Assembly: GCA_017469945.1 (NCBI GenBank)
Contig: JAFUFI010000005.1
Span: 1 to 64,000, forward strand
Source of the DNA: Lachnospiraceae bacterium
GTDB lineage: Bacteria; Bacillota; Clostridia; Lachnospirales; Lachnospiraceae
Direction: 5' to 3'
DNA: 64,000 bases
The position numbers and the translations under genes were made by a program. This document shows, one piece after another, positions 8,310 to 16,886 of the stretch. Below the pieces are notes generated by a model. The model made no database searches. It was not told where the DNA came from and saw nothing but the letters and a program-made list of their open reading frames with translations. Each line of letters opens with the position of its first letter. Within the stretch, counting starts at the first letter, position 1.

Positions 8310-9035
8310 TTTCTTTACGGTAGGCATCAGCTCTTCTTTATGGAGATTGAGCCTGTGCCTTCTTTCAATCTCTTCTACCGCTTTCATGTCAGAAACCTGC
8401 TCACCGGAAATATATGAATCGAGGAAATCGTAAGTAAACCCAAGGTTATCCTCATCAGTCTTTCCACAAAGCCCATCAGATGGCGCCTTGTGTACAAGTT
8501 CCCCGGGGAGCCCAAGTTCATCACCTATGGCAAGAACTTCTCTTACAAGGAAATTTCCAAGAACGGAGAAGTCACCGGCCGCATCTCCAAACTTTGTTGA
8601 ATAGCCGACATAGTTTTCAGACCGGTTGCAGGTGTTGATGACTCTGCCGCCGTTTGGTAAAGACTGGGCTATAGCATAAAGAGTGGTCATTCTTACCCTG
8701 GGAGGTATATTGATAATGGCGTCTTTCGATAAAGGCATCAGCGCTCCTAACCTGTCTTCCAGTCCCTTTACCGCATCGGCGATATTAACCACATAATGCT
8801 TTATATCAAGCAGTTTGCAGACCATATAGGAATCTTCAATATCACTCTGCTCTCCGTTAGGCATGAGGACTCCGATCACTCTGTCTTTGCCTAGCGCCTT
8901 TACAAGAAGCGCTGCAGTTACCGACGAGTCCTTACCTCCGGATATTCCGAGTACAGCGCTCGCTTTCGGACCATTTTTATCAAACCAGTTTCTTATCTGT
9001 TCTACGATACTGTCAACTGTGTTCTTAGCGTTCAT
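8307..9035 (-). CDS. nadE: NAD+ synthase, ammonia-dependent type
   Basis: The 242-residue protein bears the PP-loop SGGKDSS at residues 32-38 that binds ATP, plus NAD-synthase motifs such as INTCNRSENYVGYSTKFGD and GLCGKTDEDNLGFTYD. It adenylates and amidates nicotinate adenine dinucleotide to make NAD. There is no glutaminase domain, so it should use ammonia directly. It overlaps the end of pncB by 11 bp and has GGAGG within that gene, so the two are translationally linked. The TGA stop is contributed by REP-like copy d, which suggests the original C-terminus may have been altered slightly. Confidence 0.93.
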   Translation of the reverse strand: MNAKNTVDSIVEQIRNWFDKNGPKASAVLGISGGKDSSVTAALLVKALGKDRVIGVLMPNGEQSDIEDSYMVCKLLDIKHYVVNIADAVKGLEDRLGALMPLSKDAIINIPPRVRMTTLYAIAQSLPNGGRVINTCNRSENYVGYSTKFGDAAGDFSVLGNFLVREVLAIGDELGLPGELVHKAPSDGLCGKTDEDNLGFTYDFLDSYISGEQVSDMKAVEEIERRHRLNLHKEELMPTVKK

Positions 9036-10242
9036 ACTTCATCCTCCAATCAATGCATCTTTGCAGATACTCAACATACTCCGGATTCTTACACATTCCC
9101 TTTCCGGAAATGTCAGAGATTTTTGCCACATCCTGTCCGTTACAAGCAGTTGTCTTCATTACAATATTAAGAGCAGGGGCGCTGGTGTCGTTGGAAAGGT
9201 AGGTTCCGATTCCGAAAGCAACCTTTGCTCTGCCCGTAAAGTATCTGTATATCTTATCCGCCCTTTCAAAATCCAGGCTGTCGGAGAAAAGAAGCGTCTT
9301 TGTCCGTGGATCGATTCCAAGGCTCTCATAGTGCTTTATCATCTTATCTCCCCATTCAATCGGATCGCCGGAATCATGACGGACCCCGCTGAATAAAGTA
9401 GCATATGTAAGCTGGAAATCCTTAAGGAAACAATCAGTAGTAATAGCATCAGTAAGCGCTGTGCCGTTAAGAACCCCGTACTCCTTTACCCAGGCATCGA
9501 GGGCATACCAGTTGGAATATGCGGGATTGTGCTTGTGATTGCCTTGGCCTACACACATGATCCACTCGTGTGCCATTGTTCCCACCGGAGTAAGGTCAAA
9601 CTTCTTTGCAAGGTATACATTGGATGTGCCCACAAAGGTACTTGCGCAGTGAAGAGTTTCATTCAGATGACTGAACTTTTCAACGGCAAGTTCCTGCGCT
9701 TCTTCGGACAAACGCCTGCGAAGTCCGAACTCGGAAAATATCCCGGCATACAACTTTCCTGTACGAAGCGCGTCGTACTTGGCATCAAGCCTTTCCTTGA
9801 AGCTCTGAAGAAGTTCGTCATAATCATACTGCATTTTGAAGTATACTTCATTTACAATAGCAAGAGTAGGAATCTCATACATGGAGGTATTGAGCCAAGT
9901 CCCCTTTGTCTCGATAGTAAGTCCACACTCGGCATCGGTACCGATCTCGAAATCTTCGTATCTGGGTTGCCAAAGTCTTAAAAAGTCCACATAAGAGCCC
10001 TTGAGCCACTTGATATTATCAAGGTAAGCAAGTTCATCTTCGGTAAAACGAAGCCCGCAGTAAGCCCTTATCTGTTCCTTGATCTCTTCTACCATCCCTT
10101 CCGTAAACTTAACATCCTTATTTCTGCACTTGAATGACCAGGTTGTTTTGTATCCCGGAAACTGATGGTAGATTGCCTGACCCATTGAAAACTTGTAAAG
10201 GTCTGTTTCAAGCAGACTGTTTATGATCTGTTTAATCTTCAT
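9025..10242 (-). CDS. pncB: Nicotinate phosphoribosyltransferase
   Basis: The start was set at 10242 (MKIKQIINSLLETDLYKFS, about 405 residues) because AAAGGAG lies 8 nt upstream and homologues begin here. The family motifs LLETDLYKFSMGQAIYHQ, the central GVRHDSGDPIEWGDK and the phosphate-binding FGIGTYL region are present. The enzyme joins nicotinate to PRPP, the first step of the Preiss-Handler NAD salvage route that NadE (next gene) completes. A decayed nicotinamidase end lies directly upstream, so this operon probably once read pncA-pncB-nadE. Confidence 0.93.
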   Translation of the reverse strand: MKIKQIINSLLETDLYKFSMGQAIYHQFPGYKTTWSFKCRNKDVKFTEGMVEEIKEQIRAYCGLRFTEDELAYLDNIKWLKGSYVDFLRLWQPRYEDFEIGTDAECGLTIETKGTWLNTSMYEIPTLAIVNEVYFKMQYDYDELLQSFKERLDAKYDALRTGKLYAGIFSEFGLRRRLSEEAQELAVEKFSHLNETLHCASTFVGTSNVYLAKKFDLTPVGTMAHEWIMCVGQGNHKHNPAYSNWYALDAWVKEYGVLNGTALTDAITTDCFLKDFQLTYATLFSGVRHDSGDPIEWGDKMIKHYESLGIDPRTKTLLFSDSLDFERADKIYRYFTGRAKVAFGIGTYLSNDTSAPALNIVMKTTACNGQDVAKISDISGKGMCKNPEYVEYLQRCIDWRMKYER

Positions 10243-10282
10243 GTTTTCATTCTCCTTTAAGCATATAAGCTTAATCCCTCTG

Positions 10283-10384
10283 TCATCTCCACGCCTCACT
10301 ACCCTGTCCGGTAACCTTAATCCGGATTGCCTTCATTGCATTAAGGGCGGTATCGTGCGATTCAGGAGTTACACCTGCGCCGGC
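10283..10384 (-). pseudogene. Remnant 3' end of a nicotinamidase (pncA-like) gene
   Basis: The minus-strand frame reads AGAGVTPESHDTALNAMKAI and continues to a stop at 10283. In my knowledge of the cysteine hydrolase family this matches the C-terminus of nicotinamidase (CAGVTPESHxAALxAM). The catalytic domain is missing. The fragment sits immediately before pncB, exactly where a nicotinamidase gene would be expected. The upstream methyltransferase gene now runs into it: its last codons (CRRRCNS) are read from this remnant in another frame, which suggests a replacement or deletion junction near 10384. Confidence 0.6.
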
Positions 10385-11165
10385 ATATATACAGCAGGTG
10401 GCTGGACGAACCCAGCATCTCACGTTTCTCGCAAATCTGTTTTTGATAATTGTAGAACATCTCGAAGTTCTCATCGTCAAGACTAAAATCCGGACGTCTT
10501 TCCGCCACTTCCAGCACATTATCAACTGCCACGGTGGTCAGATGCTCTACAGGCTTTTCACTAAATAGTTCTTCGAATTCCACAATGTCAAACCCGGTAA
10601 ACAGCTGCTCCGGGAAATGACGCACCTTGCCTTCTTCATCAAAGTTTTCCTGATAGCCATGAGTAAAGCTTTCCCATTGATATAGATAATTGGTCACCAT
10701 AATGGCATGTACCGAGAGAAATGCTACCAAAAGCACGCCGCCCCGTTTCGTCACACGGATAGCCTCGTTTATGGCTCTATGCTGGTCCTCAGGGCTGTAC
10801 AGATGATACATAGGGCCAAATAGCAGTGTAATATCAAATGTCTCATCAGCAAATCTGCCAAGGTCTAAAGCATCTCCCCGGATAGCCTCCATATTCCGGA
10901 GATTCTCTGCCTTATTTGCTAATATATTATAGTTGGATTCTACCAGTTCAACGGCCTTCACTTCATAGCCTTCCTCTGCAAGAGCCTTGGAGTATCTGCC
11001 GGTTCCGGCGCCGATATCCAGCACCTGCATACCCGGTTTCAGATACCTGTGGATATAATCCATAGTCAGCCGATACTCCAACTGTCCCTGTCTGCTCCCT
11101 ATCAGGCGTTCCTCCTCCCTATACCGGCTGTAAAAGTCACTTACAATCTCCACTCTTTCTCCCAT
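10362..11165 (-). CDS. Class I SAM-dependent methyltransferase
   Basis: The start at 11165 (MGERVEIVSDFYSRY) was chosen over 11207 for its AAAGGAGA ribosome site. The protein is about 267 residues long, with the SAM-binding motif VLDIGAGTGRYSKALA near residue 45, an acidic loop (VKAVELVE) and the motif-IV region DITLLFGPMYHLY. The substrate is unknown. The end of the family (SSSHLLYI) is present, but the final CRRRCNS comes from the nicotinamidase remnant. A 29-bp match to this 3' end lies at 12646-12674. The position inside an NAD salvage operon suggests recent arrival. Confidence 0.85.
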   Translation of the reverse strand: MGERVEIVSDFYSRYREEERLIGSRQGQLEYRLTMDYIHRYLKPGMQVLDIGAGTGRYSKALAEEGYEVKAVELVESNYNILANKAENLRNMEAIRGDALDLGRFADETFDITLLFGPMYHLYSPEDQHRAINEAIRVTKRGGVLLVAFLSVHAIMVTNYLYQWESFTHGYQENFDEEGKVRHFPEQLFTGFDIVEFEELFSEKPVEHLTTVAVDNVLEVAERRPDFSLDDENFEMFYNYQKQICEKREMLGSSSHLLYICRRRCNS

Positions 11166-11196
11166 GTTGTCAATCTCTCCTTTGCAATTCGCTGAA

Positions 11197-11225
11197 TGAA
11201 CCCCCAACCCCGTCCCCCTGTGTCA
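11197..11225. repeat. Half-copy of the REP-like element (copy e)
   Basis: A 29-bp single arm (TGAACCCCCAACCCCGTCCC through TGTCA) lies between the methyltransferase start and the DUF6056 stop, 22 bp beyond the latter. The other arm is absent. Confidence 0.75.
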
Positions 11226-11246
11226 TTTTTTCCCTTTTCAGAAAAA

Positions 11247-12575
11247 TCATATTATATTTGTTATTATTCCGTAAATGACAAAGGGGAGCGAAAACAGCAA
11301 AGCGAATCTGTTTTTCTGATATACCTTTACGGAAAGTATTGCCAAAGCAAAAGCAAGCGTCAAATATAGCGTAAAAAACGTTCTGATCCCTGACACCCAA
11401 ACAGTCGGCGAAAATCCCATGACTATTCTTGACATTAATCCCGTTCCTAGGACAAGAATCACGATCCATAAAATAGCCTTTTCTTTGCTTAGGATCAAGA
11501 CTAAAACAATGATAACGCAAATGAGCTGAACCAAGAACAGAACATCCGGCCAAAGGCTCTTAGGATCAGCCAAACTCGGATTTGTTCCCGTACATATAAA
11601 CGGATCATTCGCATTAAACTCAAGGGGCGGGATCTTCAGATTATCAAACCTGACAAAGAGAAAAATGATATTAATAACGATCGGCACCGCACCTATTATT
11701 TTACCCATACCGCTCTTTATACAGATTACTGCGGCCAAGAATATAAATCCCCAGAATAAAAAGCCAAATGGATCAAGAGGCCTGTTGAGATTCTGCATTG
11801 TGGAAGAAAATCCGAGTTCAATCTTATTAAACAAGGTCAGGTTTTCAAAACCCGGGAACCACGTGGCAGTCTCCTGCGCCATTCTAAGGTCATTTCCGGG
11901 ACACAGGAATATATTCAAAAAACCAAGAAAATCAATAAATAACAGTACAAAAAAGAATCCGTTTATTCTTTTATACTTTTTATAATACCTAAAAATGTTT
12001 AAAAGAATAAATACCAATGCGATAGGACAAGAAATCTCCTGACATACGCAGTATAAAAGAGATATAACACTGATCAATGATTCAAGAATACTTATTTTTC
12101 CCTTGATCACAAGCTTATTCATCAGATATATAACAAGAATAATAGCAGAAGCGGTCCATACATAATTAACGGTAGTTGATACCCATCCTGCTCCATAAAA
12201 CATTTCTTTTCTGAATGCATACAAAGAGAAAACAAAAAAGGCATGTATAATAAAGGACAGCTTTTTACCGTATAAATTCTCTATCAAACGAGACAGCAAA
12301 AACACTCCTCCTGCATATACAAAGGAAGTTAGTATTTTCCATAAAAGTATATGTTTTACAAGAAAATATTGCAGAGCCTCAATCAGAACACGTGAAGACC
12401 AAAGAAGGTATCTTTCCTTAATGTACCGGCCAAAGGGAATGGTAGAAGCTTTTTCCGCAAACCACAGATCATCTCCCACCCTTCCTGCTTTTGCTATGCT
12501 AAATACAACATAGACAGAAACCATCAAAGAAATATATACGATTATATCAGTATTCTTTTTTACCCAATCTTTCAT
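11247..12575 (-). CDS. Polytopic membrane protein, DUF6056-like
   Basis: This 442-residue protein has about ten to twelve predicted membrane helices. Near the N-terminus, after the first helix, is a conserved loop (GDDLWFAEKASTIPFGRY) and nearby SRVLIEALQYF. This layout, with DD after TM1, matches what I recall as DUF6056, whose members resemble GT-C glycosyltransferases or polymerases. The acidic pair after TM1 would be catalytic in a GT-C enzyme (inference). No nearby gene reveals the substrate, and codon use looks more AT-rich than neighbours. The gene stands alone between REP-like half-copies e and f, which hints at an inserted unit. Confidence 0.65.
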   Translation of the reverse strand: MKDWVKKNTDIIVYISLMVSVYVVFSIAKAGRVGDDLWFAEKASTIPFGRYIKERYLLWSSRVLIEALQYFLVKHILLWKILTSFVYAGGVFLLSRLIENLYGKKLSFIIHAFFVFSLYAFRKEMFYGAGWVSTTVNYVWTASAIILVIYLMNKLVIKGKISILESLISVISLLYCVCQEISCPIALVFILLNIFRYYKKYKRINGFFFVLLFIDFLGFLNIFLCPGNDLRMAQETATWFPGFENLTLFNKIELGFSSTMQNLNRPLDPFGFLFWGFIFLAAVICIKSGMGKIIGAVPIVINIIFLFVRFDNLKIPPLEFNANDPFICTGTNPSLADPKSLWPDVLFLVQLICVIIVLVLILSKEKAILWIVILVLGTGLMSRIVMGFSPTVWVSGIRTFFTLYLTLAFALAILSVKVYQKNRFALLFSLPFVIYGIITNII

Positions 12576-12645
12576 ATTACTCCTATTTAATAAAAAACTA
12601 TATACTCCTTTAAATCTTACACTTACTCGGTTCTACAGTCGGCGT

Positions 12646-12674
12646 CAAATATACAGCAGGTGACTAGATGAACC
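12646..12674. repeat. 29-bp match to the methyltransferase 3' end
   Basis: This stretch matches 10384-10412 at 25 of 29 positions and, on the minus strand, still spells GSSSHLLYI followed by a stop. It may be a relic of the same methyltransferase family or part of a longer repeat, because it runs straight into REP-like copy f. Confidence 0.5.
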
Positions 12675-12696
12675 ACCACCCCGTCCCCCTGTATCA
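12669..12696. repeat. Half-copy of the REP-like element (copy f), supplies a stop codon
   Basis: A diverged 28-bp arm (TGAACCACCACCCCGTCCCC, then CTGTATCA). Its last three bases, TCA at 12694-12696, are the TGA stop codon of the phosphoesterase gene on the minus strand, the same arrangement as nadE with copy d. Confidence 0.65.
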
Positions 12697-13590
12697 TTTT
12701 CGGTAGTCGGGGACGCCGATACGCTCTGCGGCAAGTTCAAAGTATTTTTCTTTGATGTTGGGCCAAACGTCATATTCTCCTGCTTCGTCGGAAAGGCGGA
12801 TTGCTTCCTCAACGAGCCGCGCGCTATTATCGACGCCGGTTAAAAGGATCTGGATATTACTGTTTATAAACCAGGGAGCTTTATCAATTAGGCCACTGGA
12901 ATATATATCAGCCACCACCTTTTTGTTATCGTAAGGAATACGTAGAAACTCAGGCTTCCAGACAACTTTTCCGTCTAAAACCTCATCCATAAGTATCATA
13001 CACTGCGCAAATCCGGCATCACCAATGGATATTCCTACGCAGCCCGTGTTGAAATAGTACTTTCCGTTATACTCGTATCGCCCCGGAAAATGGGTATGGG
13101 CGCAGAGCAAGTAATCCTCTTCTATGTGGTCCAGCCAATATCGCGCCTTTTCGCTTCTTAGCTGAATCAGCTCCCTGCTGCTTTCCGGGGAGCCGTGGCA
13201 GCATCTGATCTCCGGATAACCGGGCTTTGCGTACTTAAAGGTAATAGGCAGAGAATCAAAGAAATCAAGATCTTTCTCCGCTAATTGTTCATATGTGAAA
13301 AGCAGATTGCCGCTGGCGGAATTGTAACTCCACTTCCTTTCATCCATACCATCCTTAAGGGCTTTTCGCTGGTCAAGCATATACTCCTCGCGATTGCCCC
13401 GTAAAAAAAGGCAGGTGTGACTATTCATAAATTCATATAAATAGTCCAGAGTCTCCCTTGCATACGGCGTATCCGAAACGTAATCTCCCAAAAAAAGATA
13501 CTCATCGCACCCTTCCTTTTCAAGATACTTTACACACTCCTTAAAAGCTATTATATTGCTGTGTATATCAGAAATAACGCCGATCTTCAT
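12694..13590 (-). CDS. Calcineurin-like metallophosphoesterase
   Basis: The 298-residue protein has the full metal-site series of the family: ISDIHSN near residue 6 (DxH), FLGDYVSD near 33 (GD), LRGNREEY near 62 (GNxE), CCHGSP near 130 and CAHTHFPG near 157. It belongs to the YfcE/ApaH-like cytoplasmic phosphoesterases. The first 240 residues form the catalytic fold, and the rest is a short tail unknown to me. The substrate is not evident. The stop codon comes from REP-like copy f. It is probably transcribed alone; the MerR-type gene lies 65 bp upstream on the same strand. Confidence 0.88.
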   Translation of the reverse strand: MKIGVISDIHSNIIAFKECVKYLEKEGCDEYLFLGDYVSDTPYARETLDYLYEFMNSHTCLFLRGNREEYMLDQRKALKDGMDERKWSYNSASGNLLFTYEQLAEKDLDFFDSLPITFKYAKPGYPEIRCCHGSPESSRELIQLRSEKARYWLDHIEEDYLLCAHTHFPGRYEYNGKYYFNTGCVGISIGDAGFAQCMILMDEVLDGKVVWKPEFLRIPYDNKKVVADIYSSGLIDKAPWFINSNIQILLTGVDNSARLVEEAIRLSDEAGEYDVWPNIKEKYFELAAERIGVPDYRK

Positions 13591-13655
13591 CCGGTTCTCT
13601 TTGCACCTGCCTATAGCAATTTTCTCGCTTTATTATATCACAATAGGTTCAAAAC

Positions 13656-14840
13656 TTAATAGCAACAATGCCAGAACTGAGATTCAAGTTCTACAACAAT
13701 CTCGCCCTTATCGGAAATCCTCTGTGCAAATACTGACTTGATCTTTTCGTACTTAGCCTCAAAAAGCTTAGTATTATCCGGTAAATATTCTATCATCTTG
13801 TCGAACAGATCATCAGCCGAATCATAGTGCCAACGGTTAGTTAATTTCACTGGCTCTACTTTTCCGAAATGTCTCTCGAGCATTTCTCTCATAGCCTTGT
13901 TTTTCGCAGTCTGATCGGCTATTTTAGCGTCTATGAAATCCGTTTTTACTCCTATTTCCTCAAGAACATCTTTAAAGAAATAATTCCAATTGCTGATATT
14001 TCCGCCATTAAATGAAAAGATTCCATTTTCATCAAGAACCTTTGAAGCCCTCTCCACAAGCGCTTCCGGATTCTTAAGCTGGTAATCAATATAGTGCGCC
14101 ACAATAAGGCTGTACTTTTGATCCGCATTTATCTTATCCCAGGATTTCTCCTCCTCGAGATCATTAAAATCAAGGGAAATCTCAACACCTTCCGGAAGTG
14201 AATCCTTGTTTTCATCAATAAATCCGGCAAAGTTATCTTCCCAGCTTCCGTGCACATCTACGCCGAAGACTTTAGTTCCTTTAGGAATCACAGACCAGTT
14301 ATTTCTCCAAAGCTTAGCGAATCCGCAGCCAAGATCGAGAACTTTCTCATTTTCCTTTATATTCAAAGATCTGAAGATTTTCTCATACCAGTCCTCCTCG
14401 GCGGCAGTGTGCTTAAGGGCGTTCCAGTGTCGCTCGTCCGCTTTCTGGTCAAGACTGATGTTCTGAACCATTAAGGCCACGTCATCCCAGTCAAGCTTGT
14501 TATCATCTTTTCTGTCAAAAGTACGATTTATGGCGTCTATAACCTTCTGAATCTGATAGCGCTTCTCCTCCATATTCTTTAACTGGATACGAAGCGCCTC
14601 CTCGATATCCACCGCATCACCCGCAACAAGATTATCCCTTATCTCCTCAAGAGAAAAACCGATCTGCTTTAAGGCTACAATCTTTTCAAGAATCTGAAGT
14701 GAAGCCTCATCATAAAGTCTGTAGTTTCCCTCCGAGTAATCCGCAGGTTTTAAAAGACCCTTCTCATCGTACAAACGTACCGCCTTCTGTGATACTCCTG
14801 CTGCTTTTGCAATTTCACCTGATGTCATCTTTTTGTCCAT
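13656..14840 (-). CDS. MerR-type regulator fused to a SAM methyltransferase domain
   Basis: This 394-residue protein starts with a MerR winged-helix domain (MTSGEIAKAAGVSQKAVRLY, then GLLKPADYSEGNYRLY; residues 5-75) and a short coiled linker. A class I methyltransferase domain follows (EKVLDLGCGFAKLWRN near 165-180). Fusions of this kind are known in Clostridia, where the methyltransferase part may act as the sensor or modify a toxic metabolite (family knowledge, role uncertain). A strong AGGAGG precedes the ATG. The upstream region holds compact GC-rich dyads that could be its own operator. Confidence 0.85.
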   Translation of the reverse strand: MDKKMTSGEIAKAAGVSQKAVRLYDEKGLLKPADYSEGNYRLYDEASLQILEKIVALKQIGFSLEEIRDNLVAGDAVDIEEALRIQLKNMEEKRYQIQKVIDAINRTFDRKDDNKLDWDDVALMVQNISLDQKADERHWNALKHTAAEEDWYEKIFRSLNIKENEKVLDLGCGFAKLWRNNWSVIPKGTKVFGVDVHGSWEDNFAGFIDENKDSLPEGVEISLDFNDLEEEKSWDKINADQKYSLIVAHYIDYQLKNPEALVERASKVLDENGIFSFNGGNISNWNYFFKDVLEEIGVKTDFIDAKIADQTAKNKAMREMLERHFGKVEPVKLTNRWHYDSADDLFDKMIEYLPDNTKLFEAKYEKIKSVFAQRISDKGEIVVELESQFWHCCY

Positions 14841-14860
14841 ATCGGGGACCTCCTTTTCTT

Positions 14861-14902
14861 ATTATAACCTAACCTTAAGGGGTTCCCCAAGGGGAGAGTC
14901 AA
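14861..14902 (-). promoter_or_regulatory. Possible promoter/operator of the MerR-type gene
   Basis: On the minus strand a TATAAT (14861-14866) and a TTGACT (14897-14902) enclose 30 bp made of alternating CCCC and GGGG blocks with CCTTAAGG. The spacing is too long for a normal promoter, but MerR proteins act on such dyads. Only the -10 box and the dyad-rich DNA are directly visible. Confidence 0.35.
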
Positions 14903-14941
14903 CTTGTTTTTTTATTTTTTTACCGGCCCATAGTATTTTTT

Positions 14942-15242
14942 GCATGCGCGGGAGCCACAGGCTTCATCCCCGCATGTTCGCTATTTTACCTCAAAGCATG
15001 CGGTATGACACAAGTTACATCCCCGCATGCCTACTGCATGCCTCGGCGGCATGAGTTTCAGGCATTTTGCTGCCACCGCATGCTTTCCATCCTAGTCAAA
15101 AGCACGCGTCTGTTTAATATGCTGGCATCCGCATGCTAAGTGCCTTACCTAAAAGCATGCGGAGCACCACAAGCTTAGATTCCGCATGCCGTCTGACTAC
15201 GCAAGGAACATGTTTTTTGAACGTTTAGCTCGATTCACATGC
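14942..15242. repeat. 53-bp periodic GCATGC-anchored array, copy 1
   Basis: Anchors of the form CGCATGC occur at 14971, 15024, 15077, 15130, 15183 and 15236, exactly 53 bp apart. Second anchors (GCATGC or one- to two-base variants) lie at 14996, 15049, 15102, 15155 and 15208, always 25 bp after the first. The 18-nt and 22-nt stretches between anchors vary. Some form stems around the second anchor, for instance ATGCC with GGCAT in the unit at 15024. The array sits in the gene-free gap between the MerR gene and tuf. A sister array lies at 31921-32404. Confidence 0.9.
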
Positions 15243-15257
15243 TTTTCCATTATCTAA

Positions 15258-15433
15258 GCGCCCTCAAAAATGCTGCGCTTTTCCTCGTGCCGCGTCTGTC
15301 GCCGCTTGTCGGAACACTGAGCTAAGCGCCCTCAAAAATGCTACGCATTTCCTCGGTCGCGGGCATTCGCTAAATGCTTTTTTGCGCGAACTCGAAAAAG
15401 CTGCGCTTTTCCTCGTGCCGCGTCTGTCGCCGC
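15258..15433. repeat. Three imperfect tandem repeats of about 60-68 bp
   Basis: Blocks starting at 15263, 15331 and 15391 share CTCAAAAATGCTGCGC (with small changes), TTTTCCTCG and, in the first and third, TGCCGCGTCTGTCGCCGC. They follow array 1 and precede the tuf terminator. No reading frame is kept across copies. Function unknown. Confidence 0.7.
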
Positions 15434-15442
15434 GACACTTCA

Positions 15443-15497
15443 TGAAATAAAAAAAGCTCAGATTCAAGCAAGCTTGATCTGAGCTTTTTATTATTTC
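15443..15497 (-). terminator. Rho-independent terminator of the str operon
   Basis: AAAAAGCTCAGAT (15451-15463) pairs with ATCTGAGCTTTTT (15477-15489). The outer bases GAAATAA and TTATTTC extend the stem. A and T runs flank both sides, so it can act in either direction. It lies about 30 bp after the tuf stop codon. Confidence 0.9.
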
Positions 15498-15525
15498 ATT
15501 TGAGTTCGCTTCTCGTTACTCGCGA

Positions 15526-16713
15526 CTATTCGATGATGGAAGCAACACGTCCTGAACCTACAGTACGTCCACCCTCACGGATAGCGAAGGTAAGTCCCTG
15601 CTCCATAGCGATGGGATGGATGAGCTCGATGGTCATCTCGATGTTGTCTCCGGGCATACACATCTCGGTGCCTGCAGGAAGCTCGCAAACGCCGGTAACG
15701 TCAGTTGTTCTGAAGTAGAACTGAGGACGATAGTTGTTGAAGAAAGGAGTGTGACGTCCACCTTCGTCCTTGTTAAGAACGTATACCTGAGCGGTAAACT
15801 TCTTGTGGCAAGTAACGGTGCCGGGCTTAGCTACAACCTGACCACGCTCGATGTCGGTTCTGTTGATACCACGAAGGAGTGCTCCGATGTTATCACCAGC
15901 CTGTGCCTCGTCAAGGAGCTTACGGAACATCTCGATACCGGTGATAACGGAAGTTCCCTTCTCTTCCTTGATACCAACGATCTCAACGGGATCGTTAAGG
16001 TGAAGAGTACCACGCTCTACACGTCCGGTAGCAACAGTACCACGTCCGGTGATGGTGAATACGTCCTCAACAGGCATAAGGAAAGGCTTATCAGTATCTC
16101 TCTGAGGATCAGGAATGTAAGAGTCAACAGTGCTCATGAGCTCCATGATCTTGTCTCCCCAAGGTCCGTTAGGATCCTCAAGAGCCTTAAGAGCTGAACC
16201 CTTGATGATAGGGCATCCGGTAAATCCGTACTCTTCAAGCTGCTCGGTGATTTCCATCTCTACGAGCTCAAGAAGCTCTTCATCGTCTACCATGTCGCAC
16301 TTGTTCATGAATACTACGATGTAAGGAACGCCTACCTGTCTGGAAAGAAGGATGTGCTCCTTGGTCTGAGCCATAACACCGTCGGTAGCTGCTACAACGA
16401 GGATAGCACCATCCATCTGAGCTGCTCCGGTGATCATGTTCTTAACGTAGTCAGAGTGGCCGGGGCAGTCAACGTGTGCATAGTGACGCTTCTCGGTCTG
16501 ATACTCAACGTGTGCGGTAGAGATTGTTATACCACGTGCTCTCTCTTCGGGAGCCTTGTCGATGTTCTCAAAATCAACCTTTGCATTTCCGGGAACTCTC
16601 TCAGCGAGAACCTTGGTGATAGCTGCGGTTAAGGTAGTTTTACCATGGTCAACGTGGCCGATGGTACCAATGTTGCAGTGGGCTTTAGTTCTTTCAAATT
16701 TCTCTTTAGCCAT
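15526..16713 (-). CDS. tuf: Translation elongation factor Tu
   Basis: The 395-residue protein starts [19 protein letters not shown] and contains the G1 motif GHVDHGKTT, the switch regions (RGITI), DCPGH, NKCD and SALKALE. These define the GTPase domain, followed by the two beta-barrel domains that bind aminoacyl-tRNA. It delivers aminoacyl-tRNA to the ribosome. It is the last gene of the str operon, has AAGGAG before the start, and is followed by a strong terminator. The 173-bp gap after fusA contains a perfect hairpin. Confidence 0.98.
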   Translation of the reverse strand: MAKEKFERTKAHCNIGTIGHVDHGKTTLTAAITKVLAERVPGNAKVDFENIDKAPEERARGITISTAHVEYQTEKRHYAHVDCPGHSDYVKNMITGAAQMDGAILVVAATDGVMAQTKEHILLSRQVGVPYIVVFMNKCDMVDDEELLELVEMEITEQLEEYGFTGCPIIKGSALKALEDPNGPWGDKIMELMSTVDSYIPDPQRDTDKPFLMPVEDVFTITGRGTVATGRVERGTLHLNDPVEIVGIKEEKGTSVITGIEMFRKLLDEAQAGDNIGALLRGINRTDIERGQVVAKPGTVTCHKKFTAQVYVLNKDEGGRHTPFFNNYRPQFYFRTTDVTGVCELPAGTEMCMPGDNIEMTIELIHPIAMEQGLTFAIREGGRTVGSGRVASIIE

Positions 16714-16795
16714 TTCTTAAAACTCCTTTTCATAATAAATTTTAAGGTTATATATTTTCCGGCCGCAGTGCAAATTGCGCTTACGGCGCTTACTG

Positions 16796-16831
16796 TCGGC
16801 TAAATTCAATTATATTAAAGAATTTAGCCGA
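16796..16831 (-). promoter_or_regulatory. Perfect 12-bp inverted repeat between fusA and tuf
   Basis: TCGGCTAAATTC (16796-16807) is the exact inverse of GAATTTAGCCGA (16820-16831), with a 12-nt AT-rich loop. No T run follows on the minus strand, so it is not a standard terminator. It may be an RNA processing or stability element separating fusA and tuf levels. Role inferred only. Confidence 0.55.
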
Positions 16832-16886
16832 TTTCAAGTGTTTATTGATCAAACAACTCAATTTTAAAGAAATAATTGTTTAACAA

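Noticed and set aside
14861..14902. A standard sigma-A promoter for the MerR-type gene using TTGACT and TATAAT
   Set aside because: The spacer is about 30 bp, far beyond the 17-20 bp allowed even for MerR-controlled promoters, so only a low-confidence regulatory region is listed.
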